The notes under the pieces: generated by a model
The model's input: only the letters and a program-made list of their open reading frames with translations
Told to the model about the DNA's origin: nothing
Databases searched by the model: none
Source of the DNA: Verrucomicrobiota bacterium
GTDB lineage: Bacteria > Verrucomicrobiota > Verrucomicrobiia > Limisphaerales > DSYF01
Reading direction: 5' to 3'
NCBI GenBank assembly: GCA_025457725.1
Contig: JALOTU010000017.1
Location: 1 to 14,363 of the forward strand
DNA length: 14,363 bases
Shown here: positions 1-7,700 of the stretch, piece by piece
Layout of the letters: every line of letters begins with the position of its first letter
How positions within the stretch are numbered: the first letter of the stretch is position 1
Translations under genes and position numbers: made by a program

Positions 1-219
1 GAGGTGTCTGACCCAGGAAAAGATCAGCGAGTGACGCCGCGGCGCGTTTTCCGGCGTGGTGGGACCGGTGGCGAATTCCTTGCGCATGGCATCGATTTCC
101 GGCACACCAGTCGGCACGAAATCCGCCGCGCGGGCACCCCAGCCTGCAAGGCATAAGGCGCAAACCATAACCTGCAGCATCGCGGTTTGAGTTTTGAGAC
201 AGAATGGATGGAGATGCAT
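1..219 (-). CDS. Exported protein of unknown function, N-terminal fragment
   Basis: An open frame of 73 codons starts at ATG 219-217 and runs off the left edge. The first residues read MHLHPFCLKTQTAMLQVMV and continue into a hydrophobic stretch ending at AGWGARA, which is a convincing signal peptide, with mature sequence beginning near ADFVPTGVPEID. A second ATG at 180-178 (MLQVMVCALCLAG) could be the true start, because the signal peptide from there is more compact. Neither ATG has a clear Shine-Dalgarno sequence. The 50 or so mature residues are too few to identify a family. The gene is divergent from the sulfatase and shares its upstream region. The protein is most likely periplasmic or secreted. 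The reading frame is well supported; the function is unknown. Confidence 0.7.
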   Translation of the reverse strand, partial: MHLHPFCLKTQTAMLQVMVCALCLAGWGARAADFVPTGVPEIDAMRKEFATGPTTPENAPRRHSLIFSWVRHL

Positions 220-327
220 GGAAACCCGTCAGGTCAACATTCCTGCCCGAAAGTTGAGTCCTGACTTAAAACTGGCAAAACGGCTCGGGAACGGACCAGC
301 AGTGTCATCATCCCCCGATCATGAACA

Positions 328-347
328 ACTACCCGATTTGGGGGAAT
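328..347 (-). repeat. Degenerate third copy of the ATTCCCCCAAA hairpin repeat
   Basis: On the minus strand 347-337 reads ATTCCCCCAAA, identical over 11 bases to the cores at 12526-12536 and 13837-13847. It is followed by TCGGGTAGT, which can pair back (ATT with AGT including one wobble, CCC with GGG) if one T is bulged. The match outside the core is weaker than between the other two copies, so this one could be chance or a decayed copy. Confidence 0.4.
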
Positions 348-420
348 GGTGTTCACTGGGAAAAATGGTTTAGGATCTCGGCAAAATCAAACCATAAGAA
401 CGCCCGCGAGTTCCGTTGTG

Positions 421-450
421 GCTGGTAGTCGCAGCGGGGCGGCGACCAGC
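421..450 (+). promoter_or_regulatory. Hairpin in the presumed 5' leader of the sulfatase gene
   Basis: GCTGG (421-425) and TCGC (429-432) pair with GCGA (442-445) and CCAGC (446-450). This gives a 9-bp stem with a 3-base bulge (TAG) and a 9-base loop. It lies about 157 bases before the sulfatase ATG and has no T tract, so it is not a standard terminator. It could be a leader structure or an incidental product of GC-rich sequence. Confidence 0.25.
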
Positions 451-607
451 GAATGGTAACCACCGAACAAGTCATGTGCGCGCATCTGAGCTGTTTGCTG
501 ATGGTTCTGGCAGGCCTGGATTCCAGTCCAGCCTCAGCCGAGACCAAGCACTCCTCCGCCTCGCAGTTCATGTCTTGCGAGAAAGGTGAGAAAAGGAAAA
601 TCAACCA

Positions 608-2161
608 ATGACACAACTGAATTCAAAAACAAACGTCTTGTTAAGCAGGGTAAACATTGGGCAGCCGCGCGCCGCCCGGCTCGCGCCCCTGCTGCTTCTG
701 ACCGCATTGATCTCCGTGCAACACCTTCAGGCCGTCACGCCCATTCCCCGGGAGATCGTTCCCGAGCGTATCCCCGGCGCGAAGCCGCGCAACGTGGTCT
801 TCATCCTCTCAGACGATCATCGCTACGATGCGATGAGTTTTCTGCACCATCAATTCGCCAAGACGCCGGTGATGGATTCGCTGGCAGCCAACGGGGCTTA
901 CATCAAGAATGCCCTCGTGACCACGTCCCTGTGTTCACCCAGCCGGGCCTCGATTCTCACCGGTCTTTACACCTTCCGCCATCGGGTGATTGACAACAAC
1001 CGCCCCATCCCGCCCGGCACAATTTATTTTCCGCAGTTTCTGCAGGAAGCGGGTTACGCCACCTGTTTCATCGGGAAATGGCACATGGGCGGCGAAAGCG
1101 ATGAGCCGCAACCCGGCTGGGATCACTGGGTCAGCTTCCGCGGGAAGGGTTACATCACGCCCGAGCTGACCGACTACGCCATTGAGTGGTTGAAACAGCA
1201 GGAGCCAGCCGACAAGCCCTTCTTCCTCTACCTCTCGCACAAGGCCGTGCATGCCAATTTCACCCCCGAGCCAAAGTATGACGGACGGTTCAAGAATCTG
1301 GCGTTTCACCGGCCCGGGTCGGAAGACAGCACACCCACCAACCTGCTCCAGCCTCGCTGGCTGCGCGACCAGCGTAACTCGTGGCACGGCGTGGATTTTC
1401 CCTATCACAGCGAGCTGGACATCGAGGGTTACTACAAGCGTTACTGCGAAACGTTGTGCTCGGTGGACGACAGCGTCGGCCGGGTGCTGCAGCAGTTGAG
1501 GGACATGGGCATCTACGACGACACCCTGCTGATTTACATGGGCGACAACGGCTTCATGTTCGGCGAGCATGGCCTTATCGACAAGCGCGTGGCCTACGAG
1601 ACGTCCATGCGTGTTCCCATGCTCGTGCAATGCCCCGCACTCATCAGGGGCGGCACAGTGGTCACACAAATGGTGAGCAACATCGACATCGCCCCCACCG
1701 TCATGGAGGCGATGGGCCTCAAGAAACCGGCGCACATGGATGGGGAGAGTTTCCTGCCGCTGGCGGAGGGCAAGACGGTCCCTTGGCGTGAAGACTTTTT
1801 CTACGTCTATTATTGGGAGAAAAATTTTCCGCAAACCCCCACCACCTTCGCGTTGCGCACCGACCAATACAAATACATCACCTACTACGGCCTGTGGGAC
1901 GCGGACGAACTCTATGACATCCAAAGCGACCCGGACGAAACCCGGAATCTGCTATACGATCCTGCCCATCAGAAGCTCGCAAAGCAGATGGAAAACACGC
2001 TATACAAAAAGATGAACGAACTTGGCGGAATGGAGATTCCTCTCAACCAGCCCATGGGCGGGATCAACAACAAACGTCTCCGCAGCCGCGGCGGCGATCA
2101 CGCCTCCGATTTCCCACCACCCCTGGTGGTGAACAAGCCCATCAATCAGGATGCGAACTGA
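608..2161 (+). CDS. Exported sulfatase of the formylglycine-dependent S1 family
   Basis: This 517-residue protein should hydrolyse sulfate esters, probably on a glycan, in the periplasm or outside the cell. An N-terminal export signal is visible (hydrophobic APLLLLTALISV, likely cleavage after LQA near residue 42). The maturation motif CSPSR at residues 109-113 carries Cys109, which a formylglycine-generating enzyme or anaerobic sulfatase-maturating enzyme must convert; neither is in the window. Other S1 landmarks are present: Asp69-Asp70 (ILSDDH) and Asp313-Asn314 (MGDNG) for metal binding, GKWHMGG at 156-162, SHKAVH at 210-215, and Lys326 in GEHGLIDKR. The C-terminal ELYDIQSDPDETRNL block near residues 434-448 is typical of bacterial S1 sulfatases. 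The length is normal. The start is ATG 608, with AAGGA about 10 bases upstream. The SHKAVH context resembles N-acetylglucosamine-6-sulfatase-like subfamilies, but substrate cannot be fixed from sequence. It is convergent with the GH92 gene. Confidence 0.95.
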   Translation: MTQLNSKTNVLLSRVNIGQPRAARLAPLLLLTALISVQHLQAVTPIPREIVPERIPGAKPRNVVFILSDDHRYDAMSFLHHQFAKTPVMDSLAANGAYIKNALVTTSLCSPSRASILTGLYTFRHRVIDNNRPIPPGTIYFPQFLQEAGYATCFIGKWHMGGESDEPQPGWDHWVSFRGKGYITPELTDYAIEWLKQQEPADKPFFLYLSHKAVHANFTPEPKYDGRFKNLAFHRPGSEDSTPTNLLQPRWLRDQRNSWHGVDFPYHSELDIEGYYKRYCETLCSVDDSVGRVLQQLRDMGIYDDTLLIYMGDNGFMFGEHGLIDKRVAYETSMRVPMLVQCPALIRGGTVVTQMVSNIDIAPTVMEAMGLKKPAHMDGESFLPLAEGKTVPWREDFFYVYYWEKNFPQTPTTFALRTDQYKYITYYGLWDADELYDIQSDPDETRNLLYDPAHQKLAKQMENTLYKKMNELGGMEIPLNQPMGGINNKRLRSRGGDHASDFPPPLVVNKPINQDAN

Positions 2162-2342
2162 GTAGGAAATGCCCAGGCTCACGTCGGCATGCCCTCACCC
2201 GCACCTGTCAGAGCATGATTTCGTCACTTTTGTAGCTGGCAAGTGGGCGACCTCTGTTGGCCCGGTGGGGCCATTCCCGGCACCTCTTGCTAAAATACGA
2301 CGGCATGGGGCTCGGGGGTTGCTGCGGGCCTCGCTGTCCTCG

Positions 2343-2364
2343 CCGATCATGTCTGAAAGATCGG
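2343..2364 (-). terminator. Hairpin just after the GH92 stop, possible end of the operon
   Basis: CCGATC (2343-2348) and GATCGG (2359-2364) form a perfect 6-bp stem with a 10-base loop, extendable across a small bulge. It begins 15 bases past the GH92 stop codon on the minus strand. There is no T tract, so it may be an mRNA 3'-end stabilising hairpin or a Rho-dependent end rather than a standard intrinsic terminator. Confidence 0.3.
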
Positions 2365-2379
2365 AGAAGCCGCGGAGAC

Positions 2380-4755
2380 CTATTCAGGCAGACTTTTGAT
2401 CAGTCGCTGCAACGCCGAAGGCGGACGGCTGGCGGGCGCGCCACCCCATTGGGAGTCCGGCGCGGAAGTCATGTTGAATTGCAGCTCTCCCCCGGCGATG
2501 ACTTGATCGTGGCTGAGATAGGTTTTCTCGAAGACGGCACCATCCAAAGTTGCTCCCTGGATGTAGGGTTTCAACGGACCGTTGTTCGCCGCTATGAGGG
2601 TGAAGGCTTTCCCGCTCCCCACCTTGAGAACCGCCTCATCAAACAACGGCGTGCCGATGATGTACAGATCATCGCCGGGGCAAACCGGGTAGAAACCCAG
2701 CGCGCTGAACACATACCAGGCGGAAGTCTGGCCGTTGTCCTCATCGCCGCAATACCCGTCGGGCGTTGGCGCGTAGAGTTTGCCCATAGCCCACCGCACG
2801 CGGGATTGCGTCTTCCAAGGCTGGCCCGCGTAGCCGTAAAGATAGAGCATGTGCTGGATGGGTTGATTGCCGTGGGCGTATTGGCCCATGTCGGCGGCCA
2901 CCATCTCGGTCATTTCGTGAATCATCCGGCCATAAGTGCCGGGGCGGACTTCGTTGGCGGTGGCAAAGACTTCGTCCAACTTGGCGCCGAACGCATCGTC
3001 GCCGCCCATTTGCGTTATCAGCCCCGGAAGGTCCTGGAACACGCTCCACGTCCAGTGCCACGAACAGCCTTCGGTAAAACCGCCTCCCCACTGGTTCGGA
3101 TAAAACGGTTCAACCCACGAACCGTCAGCCTTGCGTTCGCGCACAAAACCGGTGTTGGGATCAAATACATTGGTCCAGTTGCTGGCACTGCGGAGGAAGT
3201 TTTGCGCGTCGGTCTTGCGGCCAATGGCGGCGGCGAGTTTCGCCGCGCAAAAATCGTCATAGGCGTATTCCAGCGTTTTCGCGGTGGCTTCCTTGAAGCT
3301 GATTTCCCCCTTCACCGGCGAATACGGCACGTAGCCCAGTTTCTGATAATACTCCGCGCCATCCCGCCCAATAGACCGGATCGGTCCGCCCTGGTTTGCA
3401 TCGTGAATCATGGCGTCCACGGCGCGGTTCGCATCAAAGGAGCGCACGCCCTTGACCCATCCGTCGGCGAGCAGCGAGAAGGCGTGGTTGCCGATCATGC
3501 AATTGCGATGACCGGGACTGGCCCAAGCCGGCAGCCAGCCGCTTTGCTCGGCGGCGTTGAGCAAGCCCTGCAGAATCTCGGCGTTCACCTCGGGATAAAG
3601 CAGGTTGTAGAGCGGTTGCGCGGCGCGGAACGTATCCCAGAAACCGCTGTCCGTGTAGAGCACGCCCTCATGCACCTGGCCGTCGTAGGGACTGAAATAG
3701 ACCCGCTTCCCCTGGGCATCCACTTCGTAGAATTTGTGCGGGAACATCAGGCAGCGGTAGAGGCAGCTGTAGAAGGTGCGCCGCTGGTCGTCCAATCCGC
3801 CTCGCACCTGGACCCGGCCGAGGGCCTCGTTCCAACGCGCTTCGGCCCGGCGGCGGATGGTTTCAAAATCGGCGTCGCCGATTTCGCTTTGGAGATTCTG
3901 CAGGGCCTGCGCCGGGCTGATGAAGGAGGAGGCGACTTTGCAACCGACCGCCCGGTCCTCGCTCGCATCAAATTGCACGAACGCGCCCGCCTGCTTGCCG
4001 GCAATCCGATGGACGCCCGGCTGGATTCCATTGGTTGACCAGACGCCGCTCGCGGCAAACGGATGATCGAACACAATCACAAAATAATTGCTGGAATAAA
4101 TCTCCGGCACCTCGCCACAACGATAGCGGACTGCGCCCGTGATTGTGTTCTCAGCAGGAATCACTTGAATGGACGCGCCCTGATCAAAGCCGTCCAGCAC
4201 CACATAGGCGTCGCCCGGCTGGTCAAAGGCAAAGCGGAAACGCGCGGCCCGTTCGGTGGGCGTGACTTCGGCCTTCACTCTCCAGGTATCGAGATAAACG
4301 GAGTAGTAACTGGGCTGGGCGATTTCCCGGTCGTGGGAAAATTGCGACGCGCGGTCATTTTCATTCACCACCAGCTTGCCGGACACGGGCATGAGCGAGA
4401 ACATCGCGTAATCGCCGATCCACGGGCTGGGCTGGTGCGTCTGCCGGATGCCGCGGATCTGAGTTTGCGAATACTGGTAGAAGAACTTGTCGCTCTGCGG
4501 CTGCGTGTAGGGCGACCAGGTGTTCATCGGGAACGGCACGCCGACGGCAGGATACAAATTGCCGTGCGAAAATTCGCGGGTCGAATCGGTGCCCATCAGC
4601 GGATTGACCCATGACACCAGGGATTTCGGCGCCGGGGAGGAAGCGACCGGGCTGGCGGACCCGCCCGCAGCCGCCCCCGCAGTGGAAACGGAATGAAACT
4701 GGCAGCCGCAAAGCAGCAAGCCCGTGCTGGCCAACAAGATGGAATCTATTTTCAT
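2380..4755 (-). CDS. GH92 alpha-mannosidase, predicted lipoprotein
   Basis: This 791-residue enzyme should be a calcium-dependent, inverting exo-alpha-mannosidase acting at the cell surface or in the periplasm. It starts MKIDSILLASTGLLLCGC with a lipobox-like LCGC, so Cys18 is the likely lipidation site; a low-complexity Ala/Ser/Pro linker follows. GH92 hallmarks run in order: VNPLMGTDS with GNLYPAVGVPFP (near 50-75), GFWDTFRAAQPL, a GHRNCMIGNHAFS block, EGCSWHWTWSVFQD with Glu562, and GYCGDEDNGQTSAW with Asp671 and Asp673. The 109-residue spacing from Glu562 to Asp671 matches the general acid and Asp-x-Asp base pair of the characterised Bacteroides enzyme BT3990 (Glu533, Asp642, Asp644) as I remember it. 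Full length for the family. ATG 4755 is chosen over the in-frame TTG at 4767 because it gives a standard lipoprotein signal; neither has a clear Shine-Dalgarno. Only 29 bases separate it from the upstream CotH gene, so it is probably the last gene of the operon. Linkage specificity is not readable. Confidence 0.95.
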   Translation of the reverse strand: MKIDSILLASTGLLLCGCQFHSVSTAGAAAGGSASPVASSPAPKSLVSWVNPLMGTDSTREFSHGNLYPAVGVPFPMNTWSPYTQPQSDKFFYQYSQTQIRGIRQTHQPSPWIGDYAMFSLMPVSGKLVVNENDRASQFSHDREIAQPSYYSVYLDTWRVKAEVTPTERAARFRFAFDQPGDAYVVLDGFDQGASIQVIPAENTITGAVRYRCGEVPEIYSSNYFVIVFDHPFAASGVWSTNGIQPGVHRIAGKQAGAFVQFDASEDRAVGCKVASSFISPAQALQNLQSEIGDADFETIRRRAEARWNEALGRVQVRGGLDDQRRTFYSCLYRCLMFPHKFYEVDAQGKRVYFSPYDGQVHEGVLYTDSGFWDTFRAAQPLYNLLYPEVNAEILQGLLNAAEQSGWLPAWASPGHRNCMIGNHAFSLLADGWVKGVRSFDANRAVDAMIHDANQGGPIRSIGRDGAEYYQKLGYVPYSPVKGEISFKEATAKTLEYAYDDFCAAKLAAAIGRKTDAQNFLRSASNWTNVFDPNTGFVRERKADGSWVEPFYPNQWGGGFTEGCSWHWTWSVFQDLPGLITQMGGDDAFGAKLDEVFATANEVRPGTYGRMIHEMTEMVAADMGQYAHGNQPIQHMLYLYGYAGQPWKTQSRVRWAMGKLYAPTPDGYCGDEDNGQTSAWYVFSALGFYPVCPGDDLYIIGTPLFDEAVLKVGSGKAFTLIAANNGPLKPYIQGATLDGAVFEKTYLSHDQVIAGGELQFNMTSAPDSQWGGAPASRPPSALQRLIKSLPE

Positions 4756-4784
4756 GAATGCGTTCAAGAGCCGACCGGTCGTGG

Positions 4785-7700
4785 CTACTCCAGTTCAACC
4801 TGCATCCTGTAGTAGTTGACCGGGTTTGTCATGTGTTGCGTGTCCGCGTACGTCCCCCCCGTGAGGCCGGCTGCGATCCGGGTAAACGGTTGGCGGAGGT
4901 CGTCCGACCACTCCACTGCATAGGTGCGGCCTGGCATCGCCACCCATGAGAGAATCGAGCCACTGAACGCCTCCACCGTGAAATAGGAGCGCGGGTCATC
5001 GGGCAGGGTGCCGGCGACAAATTCATCAATGTTCCAGACGCCATCCCCATCGCCGTCAACATTGGGAATGCCCGCCTCTGTTGAGCCGAAATGGTTTGTT
5101 TCCCAGGCGTCCTGCATGCCGTCGGCATCGCCATCCAGCGTTGCCGTATTTCCCGACTGCATGCCCTGCAATTGCAGGGCAAACGAGATATCGGAGCTGT
5201 TGCGTGCCTGCTGGTGTATTTCCACCGCGATCACATTGGGCCCCGGGTCCAGCACCGACACCGGTAGCGCGAACTCATAGAAGGTGTCCTCTGCCGCTCC
5301 GCCCACTGTGATGTTCGCCAGCGTCTGGTAATCGATCGCACCGGTCGGCAATCCATCCCGGGCCACCTCGACGCCGTTGACATACACCACCGCACCGTCG
5401 TCACGCAGCAGTCTCAATGTGACCGTGGTCAAGGCGGCAACCTCGTCCACCGCAAAACCCTTCCGGAAATAGGTTGTGACGTGCTTGTTGGTGATGACCC
5501 CTCCATAACCCACCACCGTGGTCTCATCACCATCGCCATAACCCAGTTGTGCAGCGCCACTCGCCCACGCGGCGTCATTGTAATCCGCAGCCTGCCAGGC
5601 CGTTCCGAGATCCTGCCCCAGGTCGTGGTACTTCCACACATCATCAGCGTCTATGAAGGTCAGCGGCCCGGCGGTGTAGAGCGCGGTCAATGTCGTGTCC
5701 CGCGCGGGCATCTGAAGAGAAGTGGAGGAGGCACCCACATCCGCCACTGCCGCCACATTGCCAATCCATTGTTCAAAGGCCTGATTCGTTCCGGCCGGGT
5801 CCGCTTCGATGGCAACCAGCGTTCCGGGGGCGTATTCTCCGTCCCCGGAACCCGAATGCACAATCAACTCGTACATCACCGGGCCATAGGCGGGCACAAC
5901 CGCCTGCCAATTGGAAGAATCATTTCCATAGGCGGCATGGTTCACCCGGCCCAATGCCTTGCCGAGACCGTTCGCATCCGGGGGCCAGGGGCTGCTGTCA
6001 TTGTACTTCACCTGTTCCACCACGATCCTGGGCACATATCCTGTGGCAACCTCCGGCGCTCCCGGTTTCTTCAAGAGAATGGTGTCCGCGTCATTGTCCA
6101 GCGCCCCGGCATAGATGAAGATCAACACTGAGGGGGGAATCCCGTATGCCTGACGGAAAAGCGCCGGGGTGATCGTATCCCGGACGAGCAAAAGGTAGTG
6201 GTCGGGCGCGAGTTCCACGCCGGCGGGGAACTCAAAATCGATCCCGGCAACCTTCCAGACATTGGAAGGATTGGCCGCGTCATAAAGAGGCACGGCCTGC
6301 CCCGAGGTGTTGCGTATCCGGATGTATTCGTGACCTCCATTCGGAGGATTGTACATGATCTCCTCGATCACGATCGGCCCCACCTTCGGTCCCGAGTTGG
6401 CCGACCCCATGGTGGGAACCAGAAGCGAGGCGAAGTCGGCGACGCCATCGGCTCGGAGGTGGCGGCCGAAGGTGACATCACGATCCTGCCCGCCGAAACT
6501 CTGAGATGCTCGGTATGCCGGTTCGCTGAGCTCCCCGCCATTCCCGGACGAAAGGTAGACCGAATCGCCATGCTCGCTGAGGGCGAAGGCCGATCCAAAG
6601 TGGTCATGTTCCGTGAAGACCGCATACCCGTTGGGAGGAATCACGGTCCCAGCAGGAATGGCATACTTCTTCAGTTGCCCACGACTATCGCTCAAGAACC
6701 ATCCGCCAACATCGATGGCGCTGCCGGTGGTGTTGTGCAACTCAATCCAGTCACCCGGATTGTCCGTGTCCTGATGAGAAAGCACCTCATTGATGACCAC
6801 CGATCCGGGCGGATGGTCCGGCGCCGGATCCGCCGTCCCCGGTGATCCGTCCACACCCGCCGAATGGCGCCAAGCCTGTTTACTGTCCCAGGCGGCGGGA
6901 TCACTCTGCGGATCGATCAACACCAGAGAGAAACCCTCCCCGTCCGTGCTCGGATACCAATCATCCTCATAATCGAACGAGGCGAGCGCCGGCAGGTTGG
7001 GCAGGTCGTAGCCCAGCCTGATGTTCTCCGTGCTGTCGCTCAAGCGCCCGTTGTAGATCCCCAGGATGTTCAGGCTCGCCGAGTTGGTGTAACGGGCCTT
7101 GAACGCTTCAAGATTCCGGACGACGACGCCATGGGCTCCTGCGGCCAGGGTTAACGCGTTTCCACAGGTGAAGTCGAACTGAACGCCCTCGAGCAGCTGA
7201 ACGCCCACCAGGCTGCAACCCGAAGCGCTTGTGTTCTGAACCTCAATGAACTCGAAATCCGATGCGGTGAAGCCGGATTCAGCGGCTCCGGAAGGCGGGC
7301 GGGGGTGGTACATGATCTCCGTAATCGCCAGCGGGGCCGGTTCCACGATAAACAGCGCCTCGCTCAACGCGCTCCATGGCCAGTCCGTCGGTGCATCGCC
7401 AAAGGGGGTTCCATCCCAGGCGCGGGCTTTGACCAGCGTGTTCGCCGTCAGAGTGACCGGGCTGGAGTAGGCCGTCCCCGCGGGCGCCCCGCCCACGGCG
7501 CGTGGATCGGAGCCGTCCAGTGTGAAGTATTTTGCTTCCGGCCCCGTCAAGCTGAGCGCGTATCCGGCGGGCACCAAGCCGCCGGGCTGGCTGAAGGCCG
7601 GGGGATCGATAAACTGGTCGTCAACCCACTGCCCGCGCGCCAGCACATGGTTTTGGAAGGCATCCACCTTGTCTGTCCACTCGGAGGATGGAATATGCTG

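Larger units (their letters stand above)
220..607. other. Divergent intergenic region between the left-edge gene and the sulfatase
   Basis: These 388 bases should hold promoters for both divergent genes, but I could not pick convincing -35/-10 pairs. What can be seen is a degenerate copy of the ATTCCCCCAAA repeat on the minus strand at 328-347, an imperfect dyad TTGAGTC-CT-GACTTAA at 253-268, a GC-rich hairpin at 421-450, and a purine-rich ribosome binding region (AAGGA near 593-597) before the sulfatase start. A minus-strand open frame across 353-616 has no start context or recognisable protein and is probably spurious. Confidence 0.5.

Noticed and set aside
935..1924. A 329-codon minus-strand open frame opposite the sulfatase
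   Set aside because: It is fully antisense to the sulfatase and has no recognisable protein features; a shadow frame of a GC-rich gene.
2258..2273. Hairpin TGGCCC-GGTG-GGGCCA as a terminator for the sulfatase
   Set aside because: The 6-bp stem is real but lies about 97 bases past the stop codon and has no T tract on either strand, so terminator status is not supported.
2257..4038. A 593-codon plus-strand open frame opposite the GH92 gene
   Set aside because: It lies antisense to an unmistakable GH92 gene with all family motifs. Its product shows no recognisable domain and its composition is what GC-rich codon bias produces on the opposite strand.
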